Below, piece by piece: positions 1 through 8,290 of a DNA stretch of 10,907 bases; positions within the stretch are counted from its first letter, which is position 1; every line of letters starts with the position of its first letter. The notes below the pieces were generated by a model, which was not told where the DNA came from, ran no database searches, and was given only the letters and a program-made list of their open reading frames with translations. Source of the stretch: Saccoglossus kowalevskii (lineage: Eukaryota; Hemichordata; Enteropneusta; Harrimaniidae); assembly GCF_000003605.2 (NCBI RefSeq), contig NW_003151257.1:102660-113566 (forward strand). Reading direction: 5' to 3'. A program made the position numbers and the translations under genes.

Positions 1-2030
1 ACTCTTGGTCATGTGACCCATTGGCCTGGCCATGATGTGTTTATTTCTGTAATTTCAAACTCCACAAAAAGATAGCCAAGCCGAGTTTGAACCATGACAT
101 TGCTATTGGGAGTCAATGCCAATAACCTCTAGTCTATGAGAGATTCGGTTAACGATAGCTGTACAAATGATTAGATCACGAGACGAGTATGAACAAATGG
201 CAAGTACATGTATGACAAAGCACTGAATAGACCATTGTGTTTATGCAAATGAATACTGTTCCACAGACATTAACGAAGCCGAGTAAATTGCTTCCATCAT
301 TTTGTGGTGGTACAATCACAAGTCAAAACTCGTTTCAGTATAACACCTACACATCACAAGCATTATTTTTTGCTTTTACAAAGTTTCACTATTTGCTCAT
401 GTGCTCACACCATCTCTGAAATTCCCTAGATCTCGTGAACTGTAATTACAGATTATTTAAATTTATTGTTCCTAAAATAGAATACAGTTTTATAAATAAG
501 ATAGAGGTACAGTATCAATGCATTTGTGACATATGTGTGTGTTTTAGTAATAAAAATATTTTAATATTTTCTATTTTTGTTGCTGAGATAAATATTGTCT
601 ATGCTACAGGCAAAAGAACGAGTATAAGACCCTTAATCAGTCAAAAACTCCTTGTACTCAATATTGAATATCATTTTTTCAATGAAACTTGTTTAGTGAT
701 CCCTATGTTTTTAATCTTTTTACCACCAGTTCCCTCTTTTCATCACAAATTTAGAAAATAGTCTCATTTATAGTCTGCACTTTCCTTCAGAAGACCAGGA
801 CCAAAATTGCCAAATTTGTTTTTAGTAAAAACTGAAAATTGACTCAAATTTCATCTGTTGGTTTCAAAATTAGGGTTCATTTCCAGAAATTTTGAAGAAT
901 ATTAAAAAAAAAGCGTAGAAAAAAAAATGGGCAAGATAGTTTGGTTATGGAAAGGGTTAAATATTTTACTTTTATTTATTTGTTAATTTTGCACAAATGG
1001 TCATAATTTTCCATTGGTTACAGAACAAGTATGAAAAAAAAATGCACAGGTTTATTTTGCAAAATGTGACTAGAATTGATTGCCATTCAAAGGGTTAAAA
1101 ACTAGAAATACTGTTTTGCATATTTATCTGCAAATAAGCGAAAATAAATGAATTCATGATAAACCTGTGAAAATAAATTCTATATGGCAATCCAATTTGA
1201 CAAGTGCAGTGAAAAATAAAGTAATCTTCTGTTGACAGTAGATATTGTACACAAGCAATCATTGTATTGGCATACTAATCACCAAGAATGTGAATTTAAT
1301 TAGAAAAATATCACTCTAGTAGGACATCATAAAAGCTGACCTTCCAGTTCTATGTTGCAAGCTTTCTCATAATTGGATGATATCGTACATAAAGTACACT
1401 GCCCTATTCTTTAAAAACTAATTGGTTTGATCGAGTTCAATCTGTATTTCTATTATATTTGCTCCATAAGAAGTACATCTTGGCTCAAGGCACATGAATT
1501 CAATCTAGTTGTTTTGGAAGTCCAGGAAGCTCATACTTCTGGAAGTGATAGCAAGCTGAAATTTTTGTTGTAGCAACACTGGCATACTGGCTACCAATAT
1601 CACTAATACAAACTATAGCACTTCTTTCGATGTTCAGCGATATTTACCAGAACATGGCAACATTTTTTAACTTCAATTTCTTATTGGCCATTATACAGCA
1701 GTTTGGGTTTTTTAAAAATTAAAATGGGACCAAGAAATCGATTTTCTGTGATTTTTCAGCAGTTTTTTAAGTTGTTTTTTTTAAATATTTTAACCAAATT
1801 TTTCAGACATTTCAATCATTCCTGATGCCAAAAATAGTCTAATTTAAGTTTATCGAAGTCAAGAGTATAACGTTTATAATGTGACTAGCGTGAATCGGTA
1901 AGCTTCGTTTCAACAGTGAGCTGTAATCATCGTAAAAAGTGTTAAATTAATCTGCAAATGCTCAGTTTATCTTTTGAAAACAACTAATGTTTTGATTTAA
2001 AAAAATAATGCTGTTTTCCCATCAAAATCC
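1..2030. other. AT-rich non-coding stretch, no gene seen
   Basis: No exon with plausible splice sites or a conserved-looking peptide was found on either strand. The longest open frame (435-761, 108 codons, GTG start) is hydrophobic, low in complexity and unrecognised. AAAGGGTTAA occurs twice (near 952 and 1089). Homology to another part of the window begins near 1511-1620. If intron 2 of the minus-strand gene is very long, this region may be intronic. Confidence 0.55.
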
Positions 2031-2084
2031 AAGCCAAAAGATCGTACGACAACATCGGCTAATCTCTTCCACGTTGTGTTCAAT

Positions 2085-2215
2085 AACATTAACATATTTA
2101 AATGAGCTATTATAATTTGAACATGTTGGCATTATCCATCATTTTGATTGGTTAATTAGCGATTTGACCTATCAGGTCAAAGCAGACCGTCCCAGGTCAA
2201 CTCGTGCAAAACATG
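2085..2215 (+). promoter_or_regulatory. Promoter-like block: CCAAT box, three AGGTCA half-sites and YY1-like ATGGCGG
   Basis: Reading rightward, GATTGG (the complement of CCAATC, near 2145-2152) is followed by TGACCT at 2165-2170, a 3-bp gap, AGGTCA at 2174-2179 (an everted repeat, ER3) and a third AGGTCA at 2194-2199. AACATGGCGGAT then spans the ATG at 2213. The last word resembles the YY1 site often found at metazoan start codons. Three half-sites within 35 bp is unusual in this AT-rich background. No splice-supported gene follows on the plus strand, so this could be an orphan promoter, an enhancer, a non-coding RNA start or the 5' end of a degraded element. Confidence 0.3.
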
Positions 2216-2287
2216 GCGGATATCCTACAGCTTCGAGCGTTTATAATATGCGACTTGAATCATTTCGCTTACAACGAAACTGAATGA
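2213..2287 (+). other. 24-codon ORF next to the promoter-like block; coding status unknown
   Basis: The ATG at 2213-2215 has A at -3 and G at +4 and reads MADILQLRAFIICDLNHF and six more residues to TGA at 2285-2287. No strong splice donor is present inside it; the only GT, in GAGC|GTTTAT, is a poor match. The MAD- start is typical of metazoan N-termini, but the length gives no statistical support. It could be a short first exon, a microprotein or chance. Confidence 0.15.
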
Positions 2288-2289
2288 AG

Positions 2290-4306
2290 TTGAATTTTAT
2301 TTGCATTTCATAACAATCCAACGAATTTATTTTTTGTACATTATTATTCACAAAAAAATGTCATTAAAATGGTTAAAAATCAATTTATCAGCTGCAATGC
2401 GCTAAAATCTTCTATGTTTGGTCACATGTAGCAGCAGCCATCTTGTATTCAAGAAAAAACCCTTTACTTTTTTTTTTCTTCTTTTGGAGGTCTCACCAAA
2501 CTGAAATTTTTGTTGTATCGGTAGTATCATTGACATATGTGCAACCAATATTACAAATGACAACTACATTTGTATCGTACGTCACATGACGTTGTTGGGC
2601 TTTAATTACTTTGCCGAAATTGGCATCATTATGAATTTCCTAACGGATTAGCGTATAACTTTTGCACAGTGCATGGGTGTATGGACATACATGTACATAT
2701 ACCCTCTTTTTTGAAAAATCGGTGAAACAGTGCTGTATTAACAAAAGATAAAAAAAAAAACCTTTTAAATTTTTTTCATCTCGGAACCACACGCTCAATT
2801 GATCTTGAATTAAATTTGTAACACCTGTGTACCAATTGAATTCACTACTGAGAAGCTTAATGAAAATGGTCATGTGGTTTGGCAAACTGAAAAGAGGTCC
2901 ATTTAGGAGATGCAAGAATTTCAGTATTTAGAATGTATATGGGAACTAAATAAGATAAAAACATTATTCAGATGGTTTGTTGAAAATCTTGGATTTAAAA
3001 AAAAAAGGCATAAACAAATCAACAATGTTCATTGGACCCCTGCGATGCCAATTCTTCCATGGATAACATTAACAAATTGACAAGAGGAAGTTAATTAATT
3101 AATCTGTCATATATATCCCAGTGCACAGCAGCTGTTACGAGAAACGAAAGTCCACAATGGAAAAAAGCAGTAAAATAAAATACACAAAGTTCTATTTTTA
3201 TAATATTTGAAGCATGTTTGTAAGTATAATTGTCATAACTGTTTAAGATATACGACTTCTGGTACTTACGACGAATGTATACGTCAATAAAAACTAGTTT
3301 ATTAATTATTCATAATAGTTCAACGACTCAATCTAGACAGAAATCACAGTCCGTTATTTAAAAAAAAATATAGGGTAATTGAGACAATTCTAAATCAATG
3401 GGATTACCTCGCAAATGTAAAAAAGTTACATGTTTTAGTAAAAAAATTAACACGTTCAAGAAGTTTATTGACATGATCTAATAAACTGAATACAGTACAC
3501 CATAATGGCAACAAAAAAACACCGAATCACAATGGATTGCATAATTATTACAAAAAATTATAAATCTGACCAAAAATTACACTCCTTCTGAACTGTAGCA
3601 GAATGTGGGGCGAATACAAAGATGTTCAAGTCAAATATTTGTCATTGCAATAGTGACAGTGGCATTTGGAGTGTAACAACATTCAACAACTGTCAATACG
3701 GAAGAGTACCGGACCGGTACTGTAAACTGCTTTCAATTACAAGGAAATATATTTTTGCAAGTTCGGGAACATTCACAAAATTTTGATGAAAAGAACATTT
3801 CCTTTGGATCCTTAATTAAGATAGGTTGGGGGAGGGGTCACAGCGACTTTTACAAGCAAATTTCCCCCACGAATGCTCTTAATTGATCAAATCGCTAAAA
3901 TAATCGGCTTACATATTTTTTGCACTGCATGAAGACACTAAATTAAAATGAATTTGGCTAGTACGCTGTGAAATGAATTGAGATAACAAAGATATGGTAA
4001 TGTTAGGAGGTATTGTGGTTATAATACAGAAGGGCGTTTTACTTTGTCAACACAAGAAAAATATTGAATTGCCAGGGACCACTTATATAAATACATACAA
4101 CTAAATAAAAAGAATTCAATGCCCAATGCAGCGAGTGATTTAAAATGGAAGGCCCATTAGTCAGATTAGGGCCATAGATTATTTGGTAAATAACTTGAAC
4201 AAATAGAATAACTCCACATGACAAACTCAAATATTATTCAAGTCGCAAATTTGTTTTCAGATTAATTGTGAAATAGGATGAAGCTGCATGTAGCAGAGCA
4301 ACTTAC
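2290..4306 (-). other. Probable part of intron 2 of the minus-strand gene; no third exon seen
   Basis: The donor at 4306 has no convincing partner here. The donor-like GTC|gtaagt near 3264-3272 and GAG|gtaatc near 3405-3412 (both minus strand) lack a good upstream acceptor and an open frame of suitable phase. The stretch is AT-rich, with A/T runs and a 17-bp palindrome at 3705-3721. A 69-codon open frame at 3677-3886 (plus) lacks a start and looks like chance. Open frames at 2640-2915 and 4039-4230 (minus) show no recognisable protein. Confidence 0.5.
3705..3721. repeat. 17-bp perfect palindrome AGTACCGG-A-CCGGTACT
   Basis: Eight-base arms surround a single central A. The arms are GC-rich and contain CpG, in contrast to the AT-rich surroundings. 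The symmetry suits a homodimeric DNA-binding protein, but no such protein is implied by the local context. Confidence 0.85.
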
Positions 4307-4425
4307 CTTGGCCACCGACGAGTTGCTGTAGCCTGGATGTTACATAGCGAAGCTGTTCAACTTCTTCAGCATTTGAAGAACCGCTCAGACGATCTAAACT
4401 TTGAAGCAGAGTTCCTAACCGTGAC
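4307..4425 (-). CDS. Second coding exon (residues 16-55) of the same gene, two heptad-spaced helices
   Basis: On the minus strand the exon is preceded by a pyrimidine tract, ttctttttctatttcag (AG at 4427-4426), and followed by the ideal donor CAAG|gtaagt (4306-4301). It is 119 nt, enters in phase 2 and leaves in phase 1 inside a Gly codon. Residues run from SRLGTLLQSLDRLSG to a stretch ending LQQLVGGQ. Numbered from the exon 1 Met, Leu19, Leu22, Leu26 and Leu29 have 3-4-3 spacing, and Leu41, Val44, Leu48 and Leu51 repeat it. Each half therefore looks like an amphipathic or coiled-coil helix, with the two separated by a Gly/Ser/Asn turn (residues 30-34). Codon use is mixed and less AT-rich than the flanks, as expected for coding DNA. 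There are no enzymatic motifs. I do not recognise the family; a scaffold, tethering or centrosomal/ciliary coiled-coil protein is possible but unproven. The rest of the gene lies beyond intron 2, and no third exon is convincing between 4306 and 1. Confidence 0.75.
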
Positions 4426-4911
4426 CTGAAATAGAAAAAGAAATCCACAGATGTAACAATCTGCTGCACATACCAGAATTGTTTTGAACGTCAAGGTCAA
4501 TGCCATGATGATTATGATATAAAGCGCCTTCAGCTATATCTAATTTAATTTTACATTGGTTGTTACTGTGAAAAGGGACCCCATGTTGAATATTGAGATA
4601 AAGCAAAAATGCATTGAAAATTTTGTATCAAGGTTATGATATGAAGTAAATTAAGCTATATTTTTAAAGGGTTTGAAGTCAAGTACTGCCATAAAGTGTT
4701 TTACAGAGTCACAACCACAAAGGAGACTTTGAGAAGACAGGTATAACAGTTTTATGAGATCACACGGACCACAGTGGTAAATATACACCACCTCAATAAT
4801 GGCACAGTAATCTCATTTCAACATTGAATAGTAACGCACAGAGTGGACAAATACCACGACAATTAACAGAAAATCAATGCTACGAATGATCATTAGAATG
4901 ACAAGCCTAAC
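4426..4911 (-). other. Intron 1 (486 bp, phase 2)
   Basis: This is bounded by gttagg at the donor (from 4911) and ttctatttcag at the acceptor (to 4426), both read on the minus strand. The 8-mer CGGTTAGG occurs twice: across the exon 1 donor and again 5 bp inside exon 2. No AG precedes the second copy, so it does not offer an alternative acceptor. The intron contains an isolated TCAAGGTCA (4491-4499, plus strand), which matches the extended half-site of ERR/NR5A nuclear receptors; a single 9-mer is weak evidence. Open frames of 63-70 codons crossing the exon 2 boundaries are the real exon plus chance extensions into intron. Confidence 0.65.
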
Positions 4912-4958
4912 CGAGAGTCTTCCAGATCGTCAAATGTAGCAGTACTGCCAGTAGCCAT
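4912..4958 (-). CDS. First coding exon (residues 1-15 plus part of 16) of an unidentified helical protein
   Basis: Read on the minus strand, the ATG at 4958-4956 has A at -3 and G at +4, a good metazoan Kozak context. It opens a 15-codon frame, MATGSTATFDDLEDS, plus the two bases CG, ending at a donor CG|gttagg (GT at 4911-4910). The donor has a weak +3 T but the expected A at +4 and G at +5. The exon ends in phase 2, which matches the phase-2 acceptor of the exon at 4307-4425; joining them gives CGG (Arg16). If intron 1 were retained, the frame would stop at TAA 4895-4893, only six codons past Arg16. The peptide is small and polar with an acidic DDLED patch and no signal peptide, so a cytosolic or nuclear N-terminus is likely. 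I infer this exon from start context, donor and phase agreement, not from family recognition. Confidence 0.62.
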
Positions 4959-5091
4959 GATCAGTAGACAGACACGCGCAGCAGTAACACTGCTGCCACC
5001 ACCAATATGTGTACACCGGAGTGTCAATAACAGTCACAGATTTACATATCCTGCTGGTCATTGCGACCTTTGACACTATGGGAGAAACCAT
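4930..5091 (-). other. Possible overlapping upstream ORF (53 codons)
   Basis: An ATG at 5091-5089 opens a frame that runs 53 codons and stops at TGA 4932-4930. It overlaps the main start codon in a different frame. The peptide is Trp/Cys/Tyr-rich in its second half (WWWQQCYCC) and looks non-functional as a protein. If the transcript starts upstream of 5091 it would act as an inhibitory uORF. If transcription starts downstream of it, it is irrelevant. Confidence 0.25.
4978..4996 (-). promoter_or_regulatory. Perfect GC-rich hairpin in the 5' leader, 20 nt before the start codon
   Basis: The sequence GCAGCAGTGTTACTGCTGC (minus strand) has 8-bp perfectly complementary arms around a GTT loop. If transcribed, as seems likely so close to the ATG, it would form a compact stem-loop directly ahead of the initiation codon, where it could slow scanning or affect start choice. 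The palindrome is seen directly; its function is inferred. Confidence 0.5.
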
Positions 5092-5133
5092 TGTTGTTCC
5101 GGGGTAGGCCCAGGGTTTGGAGCAGAGGGAAGT

Positions 5134-5147
5134 GTAACTATGGCAAC
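5134..5147 (-). promoter_or_regulatory. X-box-like RFX binding site
   Basis: On the minus strand the 14-mer GTTGCCATAGTTAC matches the RFX X-box (GTTGCC-AT-GGYAAC) at 12 of 14 positions. The first half-site and AT spacer are perfect and there are two mismatches in the second half. It lies about 176 bp upstream of the ATG, inside the range typical of X-boxes in ciliary and other RFX-controlled genes. Its role in this gene is inferred. Confidence 0.4.
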
Positions 5148-5230
5148 ACCATGCATTTTTTACACGATGTCTGGCATTCGTAGCAGAGATGTTTTCACGG
5201 AGCTGGATTACAACAAAAAGTTGTGTCAGA

Positions 5231-8066
5231 GGGAGATAATTTCAATTTGTGTAATCATCGATGTGACCTGATTACTAATGACACTAAATGAACCACATTT
5301 GCCAGTTGTCCTTAGTCCCTACATAACATCATCAGAACAGCGTATCATTGAACCCTTTATTTTTAAAACATGTAAATTTCGCTACTTGCGAGTGTCAGAG
5401 GACAGGTATCGGATTTCAATTTTGCAACATTCTTTGGTAACGTAAAGCAAGACGGTATCACCTGAGACACAGGTTAACACTCAGGGTTAATTATTCATGC
5501 TAAGTGCTTGCAAGATGGCATTGTTACATACCAATGAACTTTATCATGTCGTCCTAATTAGGAAATTAGGTTACACACATGTCAAATCTGTCAAATTTCA
5601 GTTGCTATTTTATCCAACTTTGCAATGCACTGGCATACTTTATACATTTTTATTGATATGCGAAACTTTTGAGCAATCACTTTTGTGACGCAATTTGAAT
5701 ATTTAAATTAAACGCTACAAAGAAGAAAAAGTCAGCATAATGAATACCAACTTAATCAGGAATATTTAAAGACACCATTATACATGTATGTAAGTAGAAG
5801 TACACAATCTGACATTCAATATTTTCCTGTGATACATTTTGTTGAAATACATTTGTACCAATAAAATAAACAGATTGTTTGTACATATGCTAGTAGTTAA
5901 AAAAGAAAATCTAGTATCTAATGATGACATCACTTGCAATGTAAACTTTTTTTTTTTTTTATTATTATATAATAAAACAGTCTTGAGTCCATATTTATCA
6001 CCATTTACAAAATAAACCTGCAATTTCTACTCTTGTAAAGAAAAATGAAATAATGTCAACTTGGTTTAAATTTAACAAAGAAATTATTGTTATTTGGCAG
6101 GAAAAATTTAAAGGGCTAAGCAGGGAGCTATTAAAGGTGATATCTTCATTATTAACGTACGTGTATGTGGTAAGCAAGACACACCATGAGAGCATTGGAT
6201 TCCAATAGACCCTCGAGAAAAGCTCTAGTTATTAAAGCCAAGAAGGGCTCTGCATAACTACCCAATCCTTTTTTCAATAATACTCTCAGCATGCAAACAT
6301 TTATATACATGATAATCCAACACCATTGCAGCGTTAACTTCCCCTTTTAAGCTCAAAGAGGTATGCTAATATTAATATTGCATGACCACTTCACCGAGTG
6401 TATAGTTATTATCTGAAAGTAAAACTTACATTCATATACACACAGTGGGAATAAAGGTGTACTAATAATTCAATGCTATATATACATGTAAATATAATAG
6501 TGAGAATAAGAAAAAATCTACTAACAAAGTACAGGATATTAAAAGTAATGGTTGGTCCTGGGATATTATAATAAACATCTCATGAGAGGAAATATGAAGA
6601 GGTTCATGGCAGCTTAACAAAATCATTGATTACCGGTGCATTACATTTTTTAAGGGGCATCTTAGTTTAGCATTCAGAGAGAACTAATGTTCAATATCGT
6701 GTGAGAATATCAACAATGGCGCACAGATTTATCATTATGCATATGATTCTTAGCCAGCCAGTTAAGAAGATTTAGATTTTGAGAAAATACTGTACAACAT
6801 TAATTGATAGTTTTCTCTTTAAAGATTATGAGCCAAATTAGGATTGTGTTGAATTGAATTTACTGTAAATATTTTCAGTGCTATCAACTATTGTGATATG
6901 ATAATTTGACAGCATCCATGGGGCGATATTTTGTAATAGTCACTTTGGCTTGCTGTCTCAAAATAATGAAATGAAATATTCACAAAATTCAATAGTTTCT
7001 CTGACTCACAAAATTTTTCTGAAATTTGCTTCATGAAAAAGAAAATTGTTTACCATAATTTTTACATATAATTCAGATGTATTATGTTAAAATAATCTCA
7101 GACAAGTTTTCAATTGAGTTTTATATATAAAGAGGAATCATGAATATATTTTTGACAATTAAAATTTACAGCCAGCCATTTTTTTAGACTGATTTGTAAA
7201 ACATTATCATAGTCTGTAGATTATGCCGCTTTTTTATGAATTCGAGCTGTACGAAATTATACAAAAATTAACTATTTTGTCACTGGTCATCTCTATACAT
7301 TCTATAGCTTCACTCGGATTATAGAACAACGACACACCTGATCATACGAGTATTATGAGTATGTGAGAATTACAAGAAATATTTGAAGAGTGATAGGGGA
7401 TTGTAAACCACGTATATCAGAGCATAGGGGGAAAAATAAATCAAATGGAAAGAAGCTGATTGATGGCAACATTGAAACATGCAACAAATTTGGTCCACAT
7501 TTTCCACAATTTCAGACAATTCATATAATCCCAAAGCTCCAATAAAGCTTTAGGAATGACCTCAGAGTGCAACATTAAAGATATTGACAAAGTAAAATTG
7601 ACATGACTTAGTTTACAATTTCAAACAGGAAATATTCTACTTCAGTCAGTTTAGTAATACATGTATATCTGCCCTGTCAGCAATAATGAAAACTTCAAAA
7701 CTGACAAAATGATGAGATTTCTAATAGCTGTTAGTCAGATTGACACCTAGAGTGACAATCAGTACAGGAAATGAGAGCAGTCAAGTAGTCACTTCAGGTC
7801 ATGTGGAGGATAACTATGATTATCTAGTCTGATAAATGATGAATTCTTTCATAAATGACAAAGTAGATCTAATCACCATAGCGACGGATGTTACAATGCT
7901 ACATGTAATCATGACATCACTCATGAAGACCATAAGTGATGCTATTATTCTGTTATTAAAAGATAGTTTTGATCATTCATTTTTCATCATACATCAAAGT
8001 AATTTTGTTTTTGGCTTACAAACTAAAGAAACAATGTACAATTTTTTAGAGGTTTTAACATATACA
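5231..8066. other. AT-rich intergenic stretch, no gene seen
   Basis: No exon could be supported on either strand. The open frames at 5497-5688 (plus), 5778-6023 and 5998-6195 (minus), and 7836-8111 (plus) are AT-driven and show no motif. ACCTG-AGACA-CAGGT near 5460-5474 is a small inverted repeat. TACATGTA occurs four times (5781, 6483, 7658, 7900). A TACTGTAAATATTTTCAG near 6861 resembles the end of the foldback element at 8067, but no opposite end was found. Confidence 0.5.
5947..5960. repeat. Poly-T tract of 14
   Basis: There is a T14 run followed by ATTATTATATAATAA. Similar tracts are A11 at 2750-2760, T10 at 2468-2477 and T12 at 9082-9093. None is preceded by a recognisable retroposon body or flanked by an obvious target duplication. 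Confidence 0.9.
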
Positions 8067-8290
8067 ATACATACTGTAAAGGGGGTAATTATTCACTGGG
8101 TTTTAATTTAGCTTATTTCGCTGACTGGAAAATGCGCTATTAAATTAAAACCCAGTGAATATGTAAAATTCAGCATAGAACACATTATCTAAATGACGAA
8201 ACCGTGAATTTAAAACCCACTGAATATGCCTGAAATGGTAAATCAGCGAAATTTAAACGCAGTGAAAATTAGTCATTTTACAGTATACAT
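8067..8290. mobile_element. MITE-like foldback element with terminal inverted repeats
   Basis: The left end reads ACTGTAAA (8073-8080) and the right end TTTTACAGT (8276-8284). Homology of the ends continues inward through TAATT, TTCACTG and AATTT blocks. The word ATACAT flanks both ends (8067-8072 and 8285-8290) and may be a 6-bp target-site duplication. Because the ends also fit TACTGTAAA with a TA duplication, the exact boundary is ambiguous. At about 212 bp with no open frame of its own, it is a non-autonomous element. It also supplies the final codons of a meaningless 91-codon frame (7836-8111). Confidence 0.75.
8091..8160. repeat. Perfect 20-bp inverted repeat inside the foldback element
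   Basis: ATTCACTGGGTTTTAATTTA at 8091-8110 is matched without error by its complement at 8141-8160, with a 30-nt loop between. Two further diverged copies of the same arm follow, near 8206-8226 (AATTTAAAACCCACTGAATA) and 8248-8270 (AATTTAAACGCAGTGAA). The element therefore contains four related arms, one inverted relative to the other three. Confidence 0.9.

Larger units (their letters stand above)
4959..5230 (-). promoter_or_regulatory. Probable promoter and 5' leader of the minus-strand gene
   Basis: The stretch immediately upstream of the ATG at 4958 is visibly less AT-rich than its surroundings and has several CpG and GC-rich words. Read toward the gene, it holds an X-box-like GTTGCCATAGTTAC, a CAAAGGTCG nuclear-receptor-like word, a short start-stop ATGTAA and a GC-rich hairpin just before the start codon. 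No convincing TATA box sits at a sensible distance, so a TATA-less promoter with dispersed starts is likely. The transcription start cannot be fixed from sequence, so the boundary between promoter and leader is unknown. Confidence 0.4.

Noticed and set aside
435-761. 108-codon open frame, plus strand
   Set aside because: It starts at GTG and is AT-driven, hydrophobic and unrecognised. At about 65% AT, roughly 0.5 such frames are expected by chance across six frames of this window.
2640-2915. 91-codon open frame, minus strand, considered as a third exon
   Set aside because: There is no acceptor and donor pair in phase 1 and no protein-like pattern, and the frame crosses the A11 tract as a Phe run.
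3261-3300. Minus-strand GTC|gtaagt donor
   Set aside because: The donor matches well, but no acceptor and no open frame of phase 1 lies upstream of it on that strand.
3677-3886. 69-codon open frame without a start, plus strand, fairly balanced composition
   Set aside because: About ten open frames of this length are expected by chance. No clear acceptor or donor flanks it and the peptide is unrecognised.
5497-5688. 63-codon frame with CAAGATGGC start, considered as a gene divergent from the minus-strand gene
   Set aside because: No splice or motif support, and a hydrophobic AT-driven peptide. The YY1-like word alone is not enough.
7836-8111. 91-codon open frame, plus strand
   Set aside because: Its last codons lie in the foldback element and its composition simply follows AT bias.
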